From Actinomycetes bacterium (GTDB taxonomy: Bacteria > Actinomycetota > Acidimicrobiia > Acidimicrobiales > RAAP-2), in assembly GCA_021799915.1 (NCBI GenBank), contig JAJYZN010000120.1, positions 1 through 8,459 of the forward strand: DNA of 8,459 bases, written 5' to 3'. Made by a program: the position numbers and the translations under genes. How positions within the stretch are numbered: the first letter of the stretch is position 1; every line of letters starts with the position of its first letter. The notes beneath the pieces were generated by a model. That model did not search any database and was not told the origin of the DNA. It saw only the letters and a program-made list of their open reading frames with translations. Shown in pieces: positions 1 to 6,034 of the stretch.

Positions 1-25
1 CCAGGTGCGTGCGGAGGGTCAGGAC

Positions 26-31
26 GGGAGG
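26..31 (+). promoter_or_regulatory. Ribosome binding site that sets the VOC gene start
   Basis: GGGAGG sits six bases before the GTG at 38. This favours that codon over the in-frame GTG at 5, whose leader is not in the window. Confidence 0.55.
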
Positions 32-37
32 CGGCCA

Positions 38-505
38 GTGACCGGAGCGAACGCCGAGGGAGCTTGGACGCTGCGCCGGCTCCACCATGTGGCCTTTGCC
101 CACCGCGACCGCGCGGTCGTCGACGGCCTGCGAGACGTCCTCGGGTTGGGCGCGCCCCACGTCGAGGAGGGATCCGGGTTCGTCGAGCGAATGTTCAGGG
201 CCGGGGGGGCCTGCGTTCAGACCCTCGAGGTGACCGGTCCGGGGATGGTCGAGCGCTTCGTCCGACGGCGCGGGCCGGCCTTGCACCATGTCGCGTTCGA
301 GGTGGACGACATCGATGCCGCACTCGACGACCTCCGTCGACGGTCCGTTGCCCTCGTCGACACCGAACCGCGCCTGGGCAGTGAGGGTGCCCGCATCGCC
401 TTTCTGCACCCATCGGCGCTCGGGGGGCTGTTGGCGGAGCTGGTGGAGCCGATTCGGAGGCCAAGAGCCGACCTCGAGGGTCCAGACTTGGAGGTGCCAC
501 GATGA
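38..505 (+). CDS. VOC-family protein, methylmalonyl-CoA epimerase-like
   Basis: Predicted metal-dependent VOC (glyoxalase/bleomycin-resistance fold) protein of 155 aa. Two beta-alpha-beta modules are visible, each opening with an LHHVAF-type strand, and the C-terminus has LLAELVEP. Counting from an alternative GTG at position 5, the metal ligands read His28, Gln72, His95 and Glu145. Their spacing and contexts (HHVAF; VQTLE; HHVAFEVDDID; LAELVE) match the His/Gln/His/Glu set of methylmalonyl-CoA epimerase, as does the RRGPALHH lead-in. I chose the GTG at 38 because GGGAGG lies six bases upstream. The GTG at 5 is in frame, but its upstream region is outside the window. The stop overlaps the ATG of the GntR regulator (ATGA). 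The fold and metal site are well supported. True epimerase activity is uncertain, because the neighbours do not suggest propionate metabolism. A lactoylglutathione-lyase-like or other VOC lyase/isomerase is the alternative. Confidence 0.85.
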   Translation: MTGANAEGAWTLRRLHHVAFAHRDRAVVDGLRDVLGLGAPHVEEGSGFVERMFRAGGACVQTLEVTGPGMVERFVRRRGPALHHVAFEVDDIDAALDDLRRRSVALVDTEPRLGSEGARIAFLHPSALGGLLAELVEPIRRPRADLEGPDLEVPR

Positions 506-1257
506 CGAGCCGGCCGGGGAGCCGAAAGCGGTGGGCGGAGCACACGGTTCCCTCGGAAACGAGGCCCGGCGACGCTGTTCGGGCCGCGTTCAGCGGTGCC
601 CGATACGACCGGGCGAAGCTCACCGACTTGGTCGCAGACGAGCTGCGAGCGGCCATCGTCGATCTTCGGCTTCCTCCGGGAGAGCCGCTCCGGGAGTCCG
701 CGATCGCGGAGTCGCTCGGAGTCTCCAAGACGCCGGTCCGCGAGGCGTTCGTCCGCCTCGAGCAAGCGGGGCTAGTCGAGACGACCTTGTTCAAGGGGGC
801 CGTGGTATTGGGTTACACGCGTCGCGACCTTGTCGAGCTCTACGAGCTGCGTGAGCTGGTCGAGGTCTGGGCGGTGCGCGAAGCCGCCCGTTCGCTGGGC
901 GATGACCAGCGCGAGCGACTGGTGCGACTGATGGAGACGACCGAGCGGCTCCGCACCGAGCGGAGGACCGCCACCCTCGAGCGGGCAATCGACGAATTCG
1001 ACCAATTCCTCTTCGAACAGGTGACCAACCGGCGGATCGCCGCCCTGATCGACAACATGCGCGACCACCTCGTCCGGATCGGGCGACTCACTGCGGCGAT
1101 CCCCGGCCGGTTGGAGATGTCGGTCGAACAGCACGCAGCCATTGCTGCCGCCCTCCTTGCCCGGGACCCCGACGCGGCGGAGATCGCGCTGCGCCACCAC
1201 ATCGGGAGCGTGCGCGACGACCAGCTTGCCGGCATCGACGACGAGGCGGAACGGTGA
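502..1257 (+). CDS. GntR-family transcriptional regulator, FCD (FadR-like) subfamily
   Basis: DNA-binding regulator of 251 aa. After a basic, probably disordered N-terminus of about 35 residues comes a winged helix-turn-helix (about residues 38-106). It has the GntR signature LPPGEPLRESAIAESLGVS followed by KTPVREAFVRLEQAGLVE. An all-helical FCD ligand-binding domain follows (about 109-237). Two usual FCD metal ligands are present, His211 (VEQHAAI) and His233 (ALRHHIG), 22 residues apart as in the family. The first usual His, expected in an FH motif, is absent: the segment reads FDQFLFEQVTN, so Asp167 may take its place. GGAGG lies seven bases before the ATG. The start overlaps the VOC stop (ATGA) and the stop overlaps the TenA start (GTGA), so it is translated within the operon. 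By family precedent it probably represses the operon until an organic acid or similar pathway metabolite binds. The operator is not identifiable here and may lie left of the window. Confidence 0.93.
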   Translation: MTSRPGSRKRWAEHTVPSETRPGDAVRAAFSGARYDRAKLTDLVADELRAAIVDLRLPPGEPLRESAIAESLGVSKTPVREAFVRLEQAGLVETTLFKGAVVLGYTRRDLVELYELRELVEVWAVREAARSLGDDQRERLVRLMETTERLRTERRTATLERAIDEFDQFLFEQVTNRRIAALIDNMRDHLVRIGRLTAAIPGRLEMSVEQHAAIAAALLARDPDAAEIALRHHIGSVRDDQLAGIDDEAER

Positions 1258-1961
1258 ACGCGATCGCACGGACGACATCGGTCGGTTTGGCAAGGCTCCC
1301 CGCGTCGGCTCGCCTGCACGACTCGGGTCGGGATGCCTGGGCGGCTGCTGTCGGGCACCCCATGGTGGCCGAGATCGCCGCCGCTACGCTGCCCCACGCG
1401 AAGTTCCGCTTCTACTTCGAGCAGAACATCGCCTATCTGGAGGACTACGCCCGCGCCCTCGCGATGATCATCGCCAAGGCACCCGACGCGGACGCCATCG
1501 ATGTGCTGGGCGCCGCGTTGCACCAGATCGTGGCGGTGGAGCTTCCGGCCAACCGCTCGTTCCTGGCGCGTCTGGGTGGCGATCCGTCGGCCGCTGGCGG
1601 CACCGCGGTGATGGAGGCAGTGACGTACGCATATACGCGACACCTGCTGGCGACGGCGGCGCTCGGCGACTGCGCCACCGGGCTTGCTTCCGTCTTGCCC
1701 TGTCAGTGGAGCTACGGGGAGGTCGGCGCCGCGATCGCCGGCGCCCGGCCAGAGGACCCGATCTACGCGGAGTGGGTCGGGATCTTCGGCGATCCGGACT
1801 ACGGCGGTCTGGTGGAACGGACGCGGGGCGTGCTCGATCGGCTGGCCGTTGCCACAGGCACCGCACCCGAGCGGCTGCAGCAGGCCTTCGACCTCTCGAC
1901 CGGCTACGAGGTGCAGTTCTGGGATATGGCCTACGGAACGGTCGGCACGGAGCGGCGCTGA
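1254..1961 (+). CDS. TenA-family protein (thiaminase II / aminopyrimidine aminohydrolase-like, Cys type)
   Basis: All-helical TenA/PqqC-fold protein of 235 aa. Classical TenA hydrolyses the C-N bond of 4-amino-5-aminomethyl-2-methylpyrimidine (and of thiamin) to give hydroxymethylpyrimidine. Aligned by eye to Bacillus subtilis TenA: nucleophile Cys150 in LPCQWSYGEVG (Cys135), Tyr61 in AYLEDYAR (Tyr47), Tyr127 in YAYTRHLL (Tyr112), Tyr154 (Tyr139) and Glu219 in YEVQFWDMAY (Glu205) are kept. Two pocket residues differ: Asn58 replaces Asp44 (FEQN instead of the usual QD), and Phe178 replaces Tyr163 (VGIFGD). Length is normal for the family. The GTG start overlaps the regulator stop (GTGA), with a modest GAGG at 1243-1246. 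It sits in an operon of oxidoreductases and amidohydrolases with no thiamin biosynthesis gene in view. A catabolic role or a non-classical substrate is therefore more likely than vitamin salvage (inference). Older annotations call such proteins transcriptional activators, which is not supported here. Confidence 0.9.
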   Translation: MNAIARTTSVGLARLPASARLHDSGRDAWAAAVGHPMVAEIAAATLPHAKFRFYFEQNIAYLEDYARALAMIIAKAPDADAIDVLGAALHQIVAVELPANRSFLARLGGDPSAAGGTAVMEAVTYAYTRHLLATAALGDCATGLASVLPCQWSYGEVGAAIAGARPEDPIYAEWVGIFGDPDYGGLVERTRGVLDRLAVATGTAPERLQQAFDLSTGYEVQFWDMAYGTVGTERR

Positions 1962-2020
1962 GGACAAAGGCGGTCTGTGTCCCCCCGGGATCCGCGCCGG
2001 TAGAACGAACAGCCCTATCG

Positions 2021-2027
2021 AAGGAGG
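2021..2027 (+). promoter_or_regulatory. Ribosome binding site that sets the aldehyde dehydrogenase start
   Basis: AAGGAGG lies five bases before the ATG at 2033. The same frame is open far upstream, through the TenA gene, so this site is what identifies the true start. Confidence 0.8.
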
Positions 2028-2032
2028 CAGAG

Positions 2033-3541
2033 ATGGACTCGGTGATCGAGAACCTACCGGCGTTCGTACGCGGGCCGCTCCGGCTCTACATCGGCGGCGA
2101 GTGGGTCCAGACGACGGTGACCCTTCCGACGCTCGACCCGGCGCGAGCCGTCGCGCTTGCGGAGGTGCCGCAGGCGAGCCCCTCGGACGTGGCGGCTGCA
2201 GTGGAGTCGGCAGAGCGCGCCTTCCGATCATGGCGCGAGACCGCTCCCACGGTCCGGGCGGCCCTGCTTTGGCGGTTGGCAGAGCTGGTGGACGCCCACC
2301 GGGAGGAGCTCGCCACCATCGAGGTGCTCGACAACGGCAAGCCGATCGGCGAAGCGAGGGCGGTGGACATGGCGCTCACGGCCGAGCTCTTTCGGTACTA
2401 TGCGGGCTGGCCGACCAAGCTCGCGGGTTCGGTCTTCCCGAATTCTGTAGGGGGCATGTTGACCCTCGGCCGGCGCGAGCCGGTTGGTGTGGTGGCTGCC
2501 ATCACCCCCTGGAACTTCCCTCTTCTCGAGGTCGCCTACAAGCTTGGGCCCGCCTTGGCAGCGGGGTGCACCGTAGTGGTGAAGCCGTCGGAGCTGGCAC
2601 CGCTCTCCACGCTGCGATTCGCGCAACTGGTCGAAGAAGCCGGCTTCCCACCGGGCGTGGTCAACGTGGTGATTGGTGGCCCCGACGTCGGTGTCGCCCT
2701 CGTCGGGCATCCCGGAGTGCGCAAGGTTGCCTTCACCGGGCAGACCGCGACCGGCAAGGAGATCCTCCGAGCGTCTGCCGACGGCCTCAAGCCGGTCAAC
2801 CTCGAGCTCGGCGGCAAGAGCCCGAACATCGTGTTCGCCGACGCCGACCTCGACCGGGCGTTGTCCGGCGCCTTCGGTGGAGCGTTCTTCAACCAGGGCG
2901 AGGCGTGCGTCGCCGGCTCCCGTCTGTTCGTCGAGGAACCGATCGCCGAGAGGGTCACCGAAGAGCTCGCCCAGCGGGCTGCGACGGTCCGGCTCGGCCA
3001 TGGGCTCGACCCCGACACCCAGATGGGCCCCGTGATCTCGGCGTCCCACCGGGAGCGCGTCTTGCGCTTTGTTCGTCAGGCGGTGGACGAGGGGGCGGAG
3101 ATCGTTGCCGGAGGAGACGCCGCCACGGTGAACGGTCTCGAGAACGGCTTCTTCGTGGAGCCAACGGTCGTGGCATCGGCCACCAACTCGATGCGTGTCT
3201 CCCAGGAAGAGATCTTCGGCCCGGTCGTGACCGTCATCTCCTGGTCTGACCCTGGTGAGCTCACGAGACTCGCCAACGACGTCCCCTACGGCCTCGCTGC
3301 GGGGATCTGGACGCAGGACACCGCGAAGGCGCTGCGCCTGGCAGGGGAGATCGAGGCCGGCACGGTGTGGATCAACACCTACGGCATGTTCGATGTGGCC
3401 GTGCCCTTCGGGGGACGCAAGCAGTCCGGAATGGGGCGCGAGCTCGGGGCGGAGGCGCTCGACCCCTATCTCGTCTCGAAGTCGGTCTGGGTCGAGCTCC
3501 AGCCAACGACCCAAGCGGCAGGTCAGGCCATCGGGCGCTGA
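2033..3541 (+). CDS. NAD(P)-dependent aldehyde dehydrogenase
   Basis: Full-length ALDH superfamily enzyme of 502 aa that oxidises an aldehyde to its carboxylic acid. Visible landmarks in order: YIGGEW near residue 19, the oxyanion Asn161 in TPWNFPL, the coenzyme-binding VVVKPSELAPLS, FTGQTATG, general base Glu258 in LELGGKSPN, catalytic Cys292 in NQGEACVAGSRLF, EEIFGPV, and the C-terminal PFGGRKQSGMGRELG. The ATG at 2033 follows a near-perfect AAGGAGG. The open frame extends upstream, but that part overlaps the TenA gene and has no family similarity. A 71-base spacer separates it from TenA and 58 bases separate it from the next gene. It resembles betaine-aldehyde/phenylacetaldehyde-type ALDHs in general form, but the substrate cannot be told from sequence. 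Within the operon it would take the aldehyde made by the alcohol dehydrogenase at 6031-7056 (inference). Confidence 0.96.
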   Translation: MDSVIENLPAFVRGPLRLYIGGEWVQTTVTLPTLDPARAVALAEVPQASPSDVAAAVESAERAFRSWRETAPTVRAALLWRLAELVDAHREELATIEVLDNGKPIGEARAVDMALTAELFRYYAGWPTKLAGSVFPNSVGGMLTLGRREPVGVVAAITPWNFPLLEVAYKLGPALAAGCTVVVKPSELAPLSTLRFAQLVEEAGFPPGVVNVVIGGPDVGVALVGHPGVRKVAFTGQTATGKEILRASADGLKPVNLELGGKSPNIVFADADLDRALSGAFGGAFFNQGEACVAGSRLFVEEPIAERVTEELAQRAATVRLGHGLDPDTQMGPVISASHRERVLRFVRQAVDEGAEIVAGGDAATVNGLENGFFVEPTVVASATNSMRVSQEEIFGPVVTVISWSDPGELTRLANDVPYGLAAGIWTQDTAKALRLAGEIEAGTVWINTYGMFDVAVPFGGRKQSGMGRELGAEALDPYLVSKSVWVELQPTTQAAGQAIGR

Positions 3542-3599
3542 CGAGGCGAGCGGTCCTACCGACACCGAGAGAGCGACCGAAAGACAACGGAGGGGCAGC

Positions 3600-4934
3600 A
3601 TGAGTGAGCGCATCACGATTTCCGGCGGGATCGTCGTGACCCTGGACGAGGACGACACGGTCCTCCTCGATGGGACCGTGGTGATCGACGCTGACCGGAT
3701 CGCCTACGTCGGCCCGGCATCCGACGCACCGCAGCCGAGAGGGCGGGTGATCGACGCGTCCGGCAAGGCGGTGATGCCGGGGCTGGTGGACTTGCACTAT
3801 CACACTGCCATCGGTCGTGGTTGGAGCGACCACCTGCCGTTGTGGGAGTCGCTCGAGTACTTCTGGTATCCGGCTATCCGTGCCCTCGACGACGAAGCGG
3901 CATACTGGGCGGCGCTGGCCAGCTACGCCGAGTCGCTCAAGTGCGGGGTCACGACGGTGAACGACATGTACCGCCGGCTCGAGGGCCTGGCCGCGGCGGC
4001 AGAAGAGATCGGCATTCGCGCGGTCCTGTCCAACGACATTGCCGACCCCGAGCACGGCCTCGACACCCTGGAGGACGCCCAGGCGGCGCACGCGTCACGT
4101 CACGGATCCGCGAACGGGCGCATCGAGGTGGCAGTGGGCATCGAGTGGCTTCCCCTTGCTAGCGAAGGTCTGTTGCGTGACGCCCGGGCTCTCGCCGACG
4201 ATCTCGGCATCCTTTTCCACATCCATCTGAACGAGTCGATGACCGAGGTGGACAACTCTCTCGAGCGGTTCGGACGGCGTCCGACGGAGGTCGCGTACGA
4301 CTGCGGCGTGCTCGGTCCTGATTGCATCGCCGCTCACTGTGTGTGGCTGTCTGACCACGAGATCAGCCTCATGGCCGAGACGGGGACCCACATCTCCCAC
4401 AACCCGGGGTCGAACGCCAAGCTGGCCAACGGAATCGCCCGGCTCCCGGAGATGCTGGCGGCAGGCATCAACGTCGGGATAGGCCACGACGCCGCCGAGT
4501 GCAACAACACTCGTGACATCTTCCAGGCCATGCGCCTCGCCTCGGTGATCCACCGCGCGGTGCGCCAGGACGCGACTCTCGGTCAGCCCGGCGACATCGT
4601 GAAGATGGCGACGGTGAACTCCGGCCGGGCTCTTGGGCACCAGACCGGACGCCTCCACGCGGGTTGGAAAGCAGACGTCATCTTGATCGACCTCTCCGGC
4701 CCGATGTTCGTCCCGCTACTTCCCGAGTATCCCCGCCAGCTCATGTCGCATCTCGTGTTCTCGGCCGCCGGCAGCTGTGTCGACACGACCATCGTCGACG
4801 GGAAAGTCGTGATGGAGGGCAGGACGCTCACGACGGTCGACGAGCAGCGGGTGTACGCCGAAGCGAACCGAGCGTTCCGGGCGGTCCTCGACCGGATGGT
4901 CGTCCCCGAGCAGGCGACGGCAGGTGCGCCGTAG
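3600..4934 (+). CDS. Metal-dependent amidohydrolase, MTA/SAH deaminase or TRZ/ATZ type
   Basis: Amidohydrolase-superfamily enzyme of 444 aa that deaminates or dechlorinates N-heterocycles, for example adenine derivatives, cytosine or s-triazines. The N-terminal beta-sandwich (GGIVVTLDEDD...VMPGLVDLH) leads into a TIM barrel. The mononuclear metal site fits this subfamily: His66 and His68 (LHYHTA), His209 with Glu212 (HIHLNES), His246 (AAHCVWLSDHE) and Asp297 (GHDAAECNN). The HLxE pair and the His/Asp spacing match those of the Thermotoga SAH/MTA deaminase TM0936. The C-terminal GRLHAGWKADVILIDL returns to the beta-sandwich. No carbamylated-Lys motif is evident, as expected for this subtype. 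The start is the ATG preceded four bases upstream by GGAGGGG (3589-3595). The family is certain, but the substrate is open. In this operon a ring-amino group on a pyrimidine is a reasonable guess. The HYH and IGHDAAECNN variants of the usual HTH and GTDGAASNN motifs suggest a distinct subgroup. Confidence 0.93.
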   Translation: MSERITISGGIVVTLDEDDTVLLDGTVVIDADRIAYVGPASDAPQPRGRVIDASGKAVMPGLVDLHYHTAIGRGWSDHLPLWESLEYFWYPAIRALDDEAAYWAALASYAESLKCGVTTVNDMYRRLEGLAAAAEEIGIRAVLSNDIADPEHGLDTLEDAQAAHASRHGSANGRIEVAVGIEWLPLASEGLLRDARALADDLGILFHIHLNESMTEVDNSLERFGRRPTEVAYDCGVLGPDCIAAHCVWLSDHEISLMAETGTHISHNPGSNAKLANGIARLPEMLAAGINVGIGHDAAECNNTRDIFQAMRLASVIHRAVRQDATLGQPGDIVKMATVNSGRALGHQTGRLHAGWKADVILIDLSGPMFVPLLPEYPRQLMSHLVFSAAGSCVDTTIVDGKVVMEGRTLTTVDEQRVYAEANRAFRAVLDRMVVPEQATAGAP

Positions 4935-4956
4935 AGAGCGCGAAAGGCTCGTCGAA

Positions 4957-4963
4957 AAGGGGG
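4957..4963 (+). promoter_or_regulatory. Ribosome binding site for the GTG-started Amidohydro_2 gene
   Basis: AAGGGGG lies nine bases before the GTG at 4973. It supports the unusual start codon, which gives a protein opening directly with the metal-binding strand MQIDAHTH. Confidence 0.6.
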
Positions 4964-4972
4964 TAAACAGCT

Positions 4973-6034
4973 GTGCAGATCGACGCTCACACCCACATCC
5001 TCAGCCTTGCGGCCGACAGGGATTTTACGGCTGCCTACGGGCGGGAGGGGTCGCTGTGCATCTATCGCGCGCGGGGGATATTGCCATCGCACCGGCCGCC
5101 GACCGAGGCGGAGTGGCGAGCGGCGGGCGTCACGGAAGACGGCTTCCGAGTCGCCGGTCCGGCAGAGAGCACCGCAGACCATCCCGGGTTCGACCGCATC
5201 GTCGTGCTGGCCGTCTCACCGCAGTGGCTCGACGGCCGGTTGATAGGGACGGTCGACACCGACGGGGTGACCGACGTTCCTGGTCCCCCACACCCCGACA
5301 AGTGCAACGACTACATCGCCTCCGTCGTTCGGAGCGACCCAGGTCGGTTCGTCGGCTTCGGCTCGGTCAATCCCCTATACAAGGGGACGGCGGCCGCAGT
5401 GGAGGAGATCGAGCGCTGCGTCGAGCTCGGTCTGTCTGGGTTGAAGCTCTACCCGATGTACCAGCACTGGGCACCGAATGACCGGGAGCTGGGGTTCCCG
5501 ATCTTCGAGAAGGCGGCCGAGCTCGACCTGCCGGTCATGGTGCACCAGGCGGGCTCGACCCGCATCGATGCAAGGATGGAATTGGGTCGTCCAGCTCTCT
5601 TGGACGACATCGGGCGCGAGTTCGGCGAGCTCCGCGTGATCATCGCTCACTGCGGGCTCCCCTGGGTCGACGAAGCGATGTTCCTCTTGACGAAACACCC
5701 CAACTTCTATGCCGACCTCAGCTACCGCATTGCCACGATCACCCGCCCCGAGCTGTTCCGCTGGCTGGCTTCGCTCGAAGCGTACTTCGTCCCGCTCGAC
5801 AAGTTGTTCTTCGGGACCGACTATCCAGGGTTCTTGTACGACCCGGTCGCATTGCGGGAGAAGTTGCTCGGCGTGAACGAGGAAGCTGAGCGGTGGGGGC
5901 TCGAACCGATTCCGCCAGCGCGACTCGGGGGAATCATGGGTGACAACGTGGCGCGGGTCCTGCGACTGGACCGAGGGGGCGAGTACACGGTCGACCAAGT
6001 CGTGGCAGGTACGAGCGATGGAGGCGAGACGTGA
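4973..6034 (+). CDS. Amidohydro_2 family hydrolase or decarboxylase (ACMSD-like TIM barrel)
   Basis: Metal-dependent TIM-barrel protein of 353 aa. The metal/catalytic set of the Amidohydro_2 (COG2159) family is present: His6 and His8 at the very N-terminus (IDAHTH), Lys158 in GLKLYP, His191 (VMVHQAG), His226 (IIAHCG) and Asp283 (FFGTDYP). VVRSDPGRFVGFGSVNP and the closing GGIMGDNVARVL are also typical. Family members either decarboxylate (aminocarboxymuconate semialdehyde, gamma-resorcylate, 5-carboxyvanillate, isoorotate) or hydrolyse lactones, amides and C-C bonds. Which of these applies cannot be read from the sequence. About 100 residues between the first strand and NDYIASVV form an insert with no recognisable motif. 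The GTG start has AAGGGGG nine bases upstream, 38 bases after the previous stop. The stop overlaps the next gene (GTGA). Its position between a deaminase and an alcohol dehydrogenase fits a catabolic step on an aromatic or heteroaromatic acid (inference). Confidence 0.92.
   Translation: MQIDAHTHILSLAADRDFTAAYGREGSLCIYRARGILPSHRPPTEAEWRAAGVTEDGFRVAGPAESTADHPGFDRIVVLAVSPQWLDGRLIGTVDTDGVTDVPGPPHPDKCNDYIASVVRSDPGRFVGFGSVNPLYKGTAAAVEEIERCVELGLSGLKLYPMYQHWAPNDRELGFPIFEKAAELDLPVMVHQAGSTRIDARMELGRPALLDDIGREFGELRVIIAHCGLPWVDEAMFLLTKHPNFYADLSYRIATITRPELFRWLASLEAYFVPLDKLFFGTDYPGFLYDPVALREKLLGVNEEAERWGLEPIPPARLGGIMGDNVARVLRLDRGGEYTVDQVVAGTSDGGET

Noticed and set aside
1142..2032. Upstream extension of the aldehyde dehydrogenase frame
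   Set aside because: The extension overlaps the regulator and TenA genes out of frame, is Arg/Gly-rich, and the strong AAGGAGG before 2033 marks the real start.
1962..2032. Internal promoter or thiamin riboswitch (THI box) before the aldehyde dehydrogenase
   Set aside because: The 71-base spacer is too short for a TPP riboswitch, and I see none of its conserved CTGAGA core. No clear promoter boxes were seen.
840..2231. Long minus-strand open frame opposite the regulator and TenA genes
   Set aside because: Its product is Arg/Pro/Ser-rich low-complexity sequence with no family motif, and it runs antisense to two well-supported genes. Such frames are expected in GC-rich coding DNA.
3255..3599. 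Upstream extension of the deaminase frame into the aldehyde dehydrogenase gene
   Set aside because: It has no family similarity, and a ribosome binding site and the normal N-terminal strand begin at 3600.
2228..3658. Long minus-strand open frame opposite the aldehyde dehydrogenase
   Set aside because: No recognisable domain, and it is fully shadowed by an enzyme with all catalytic motifs on the + strand.
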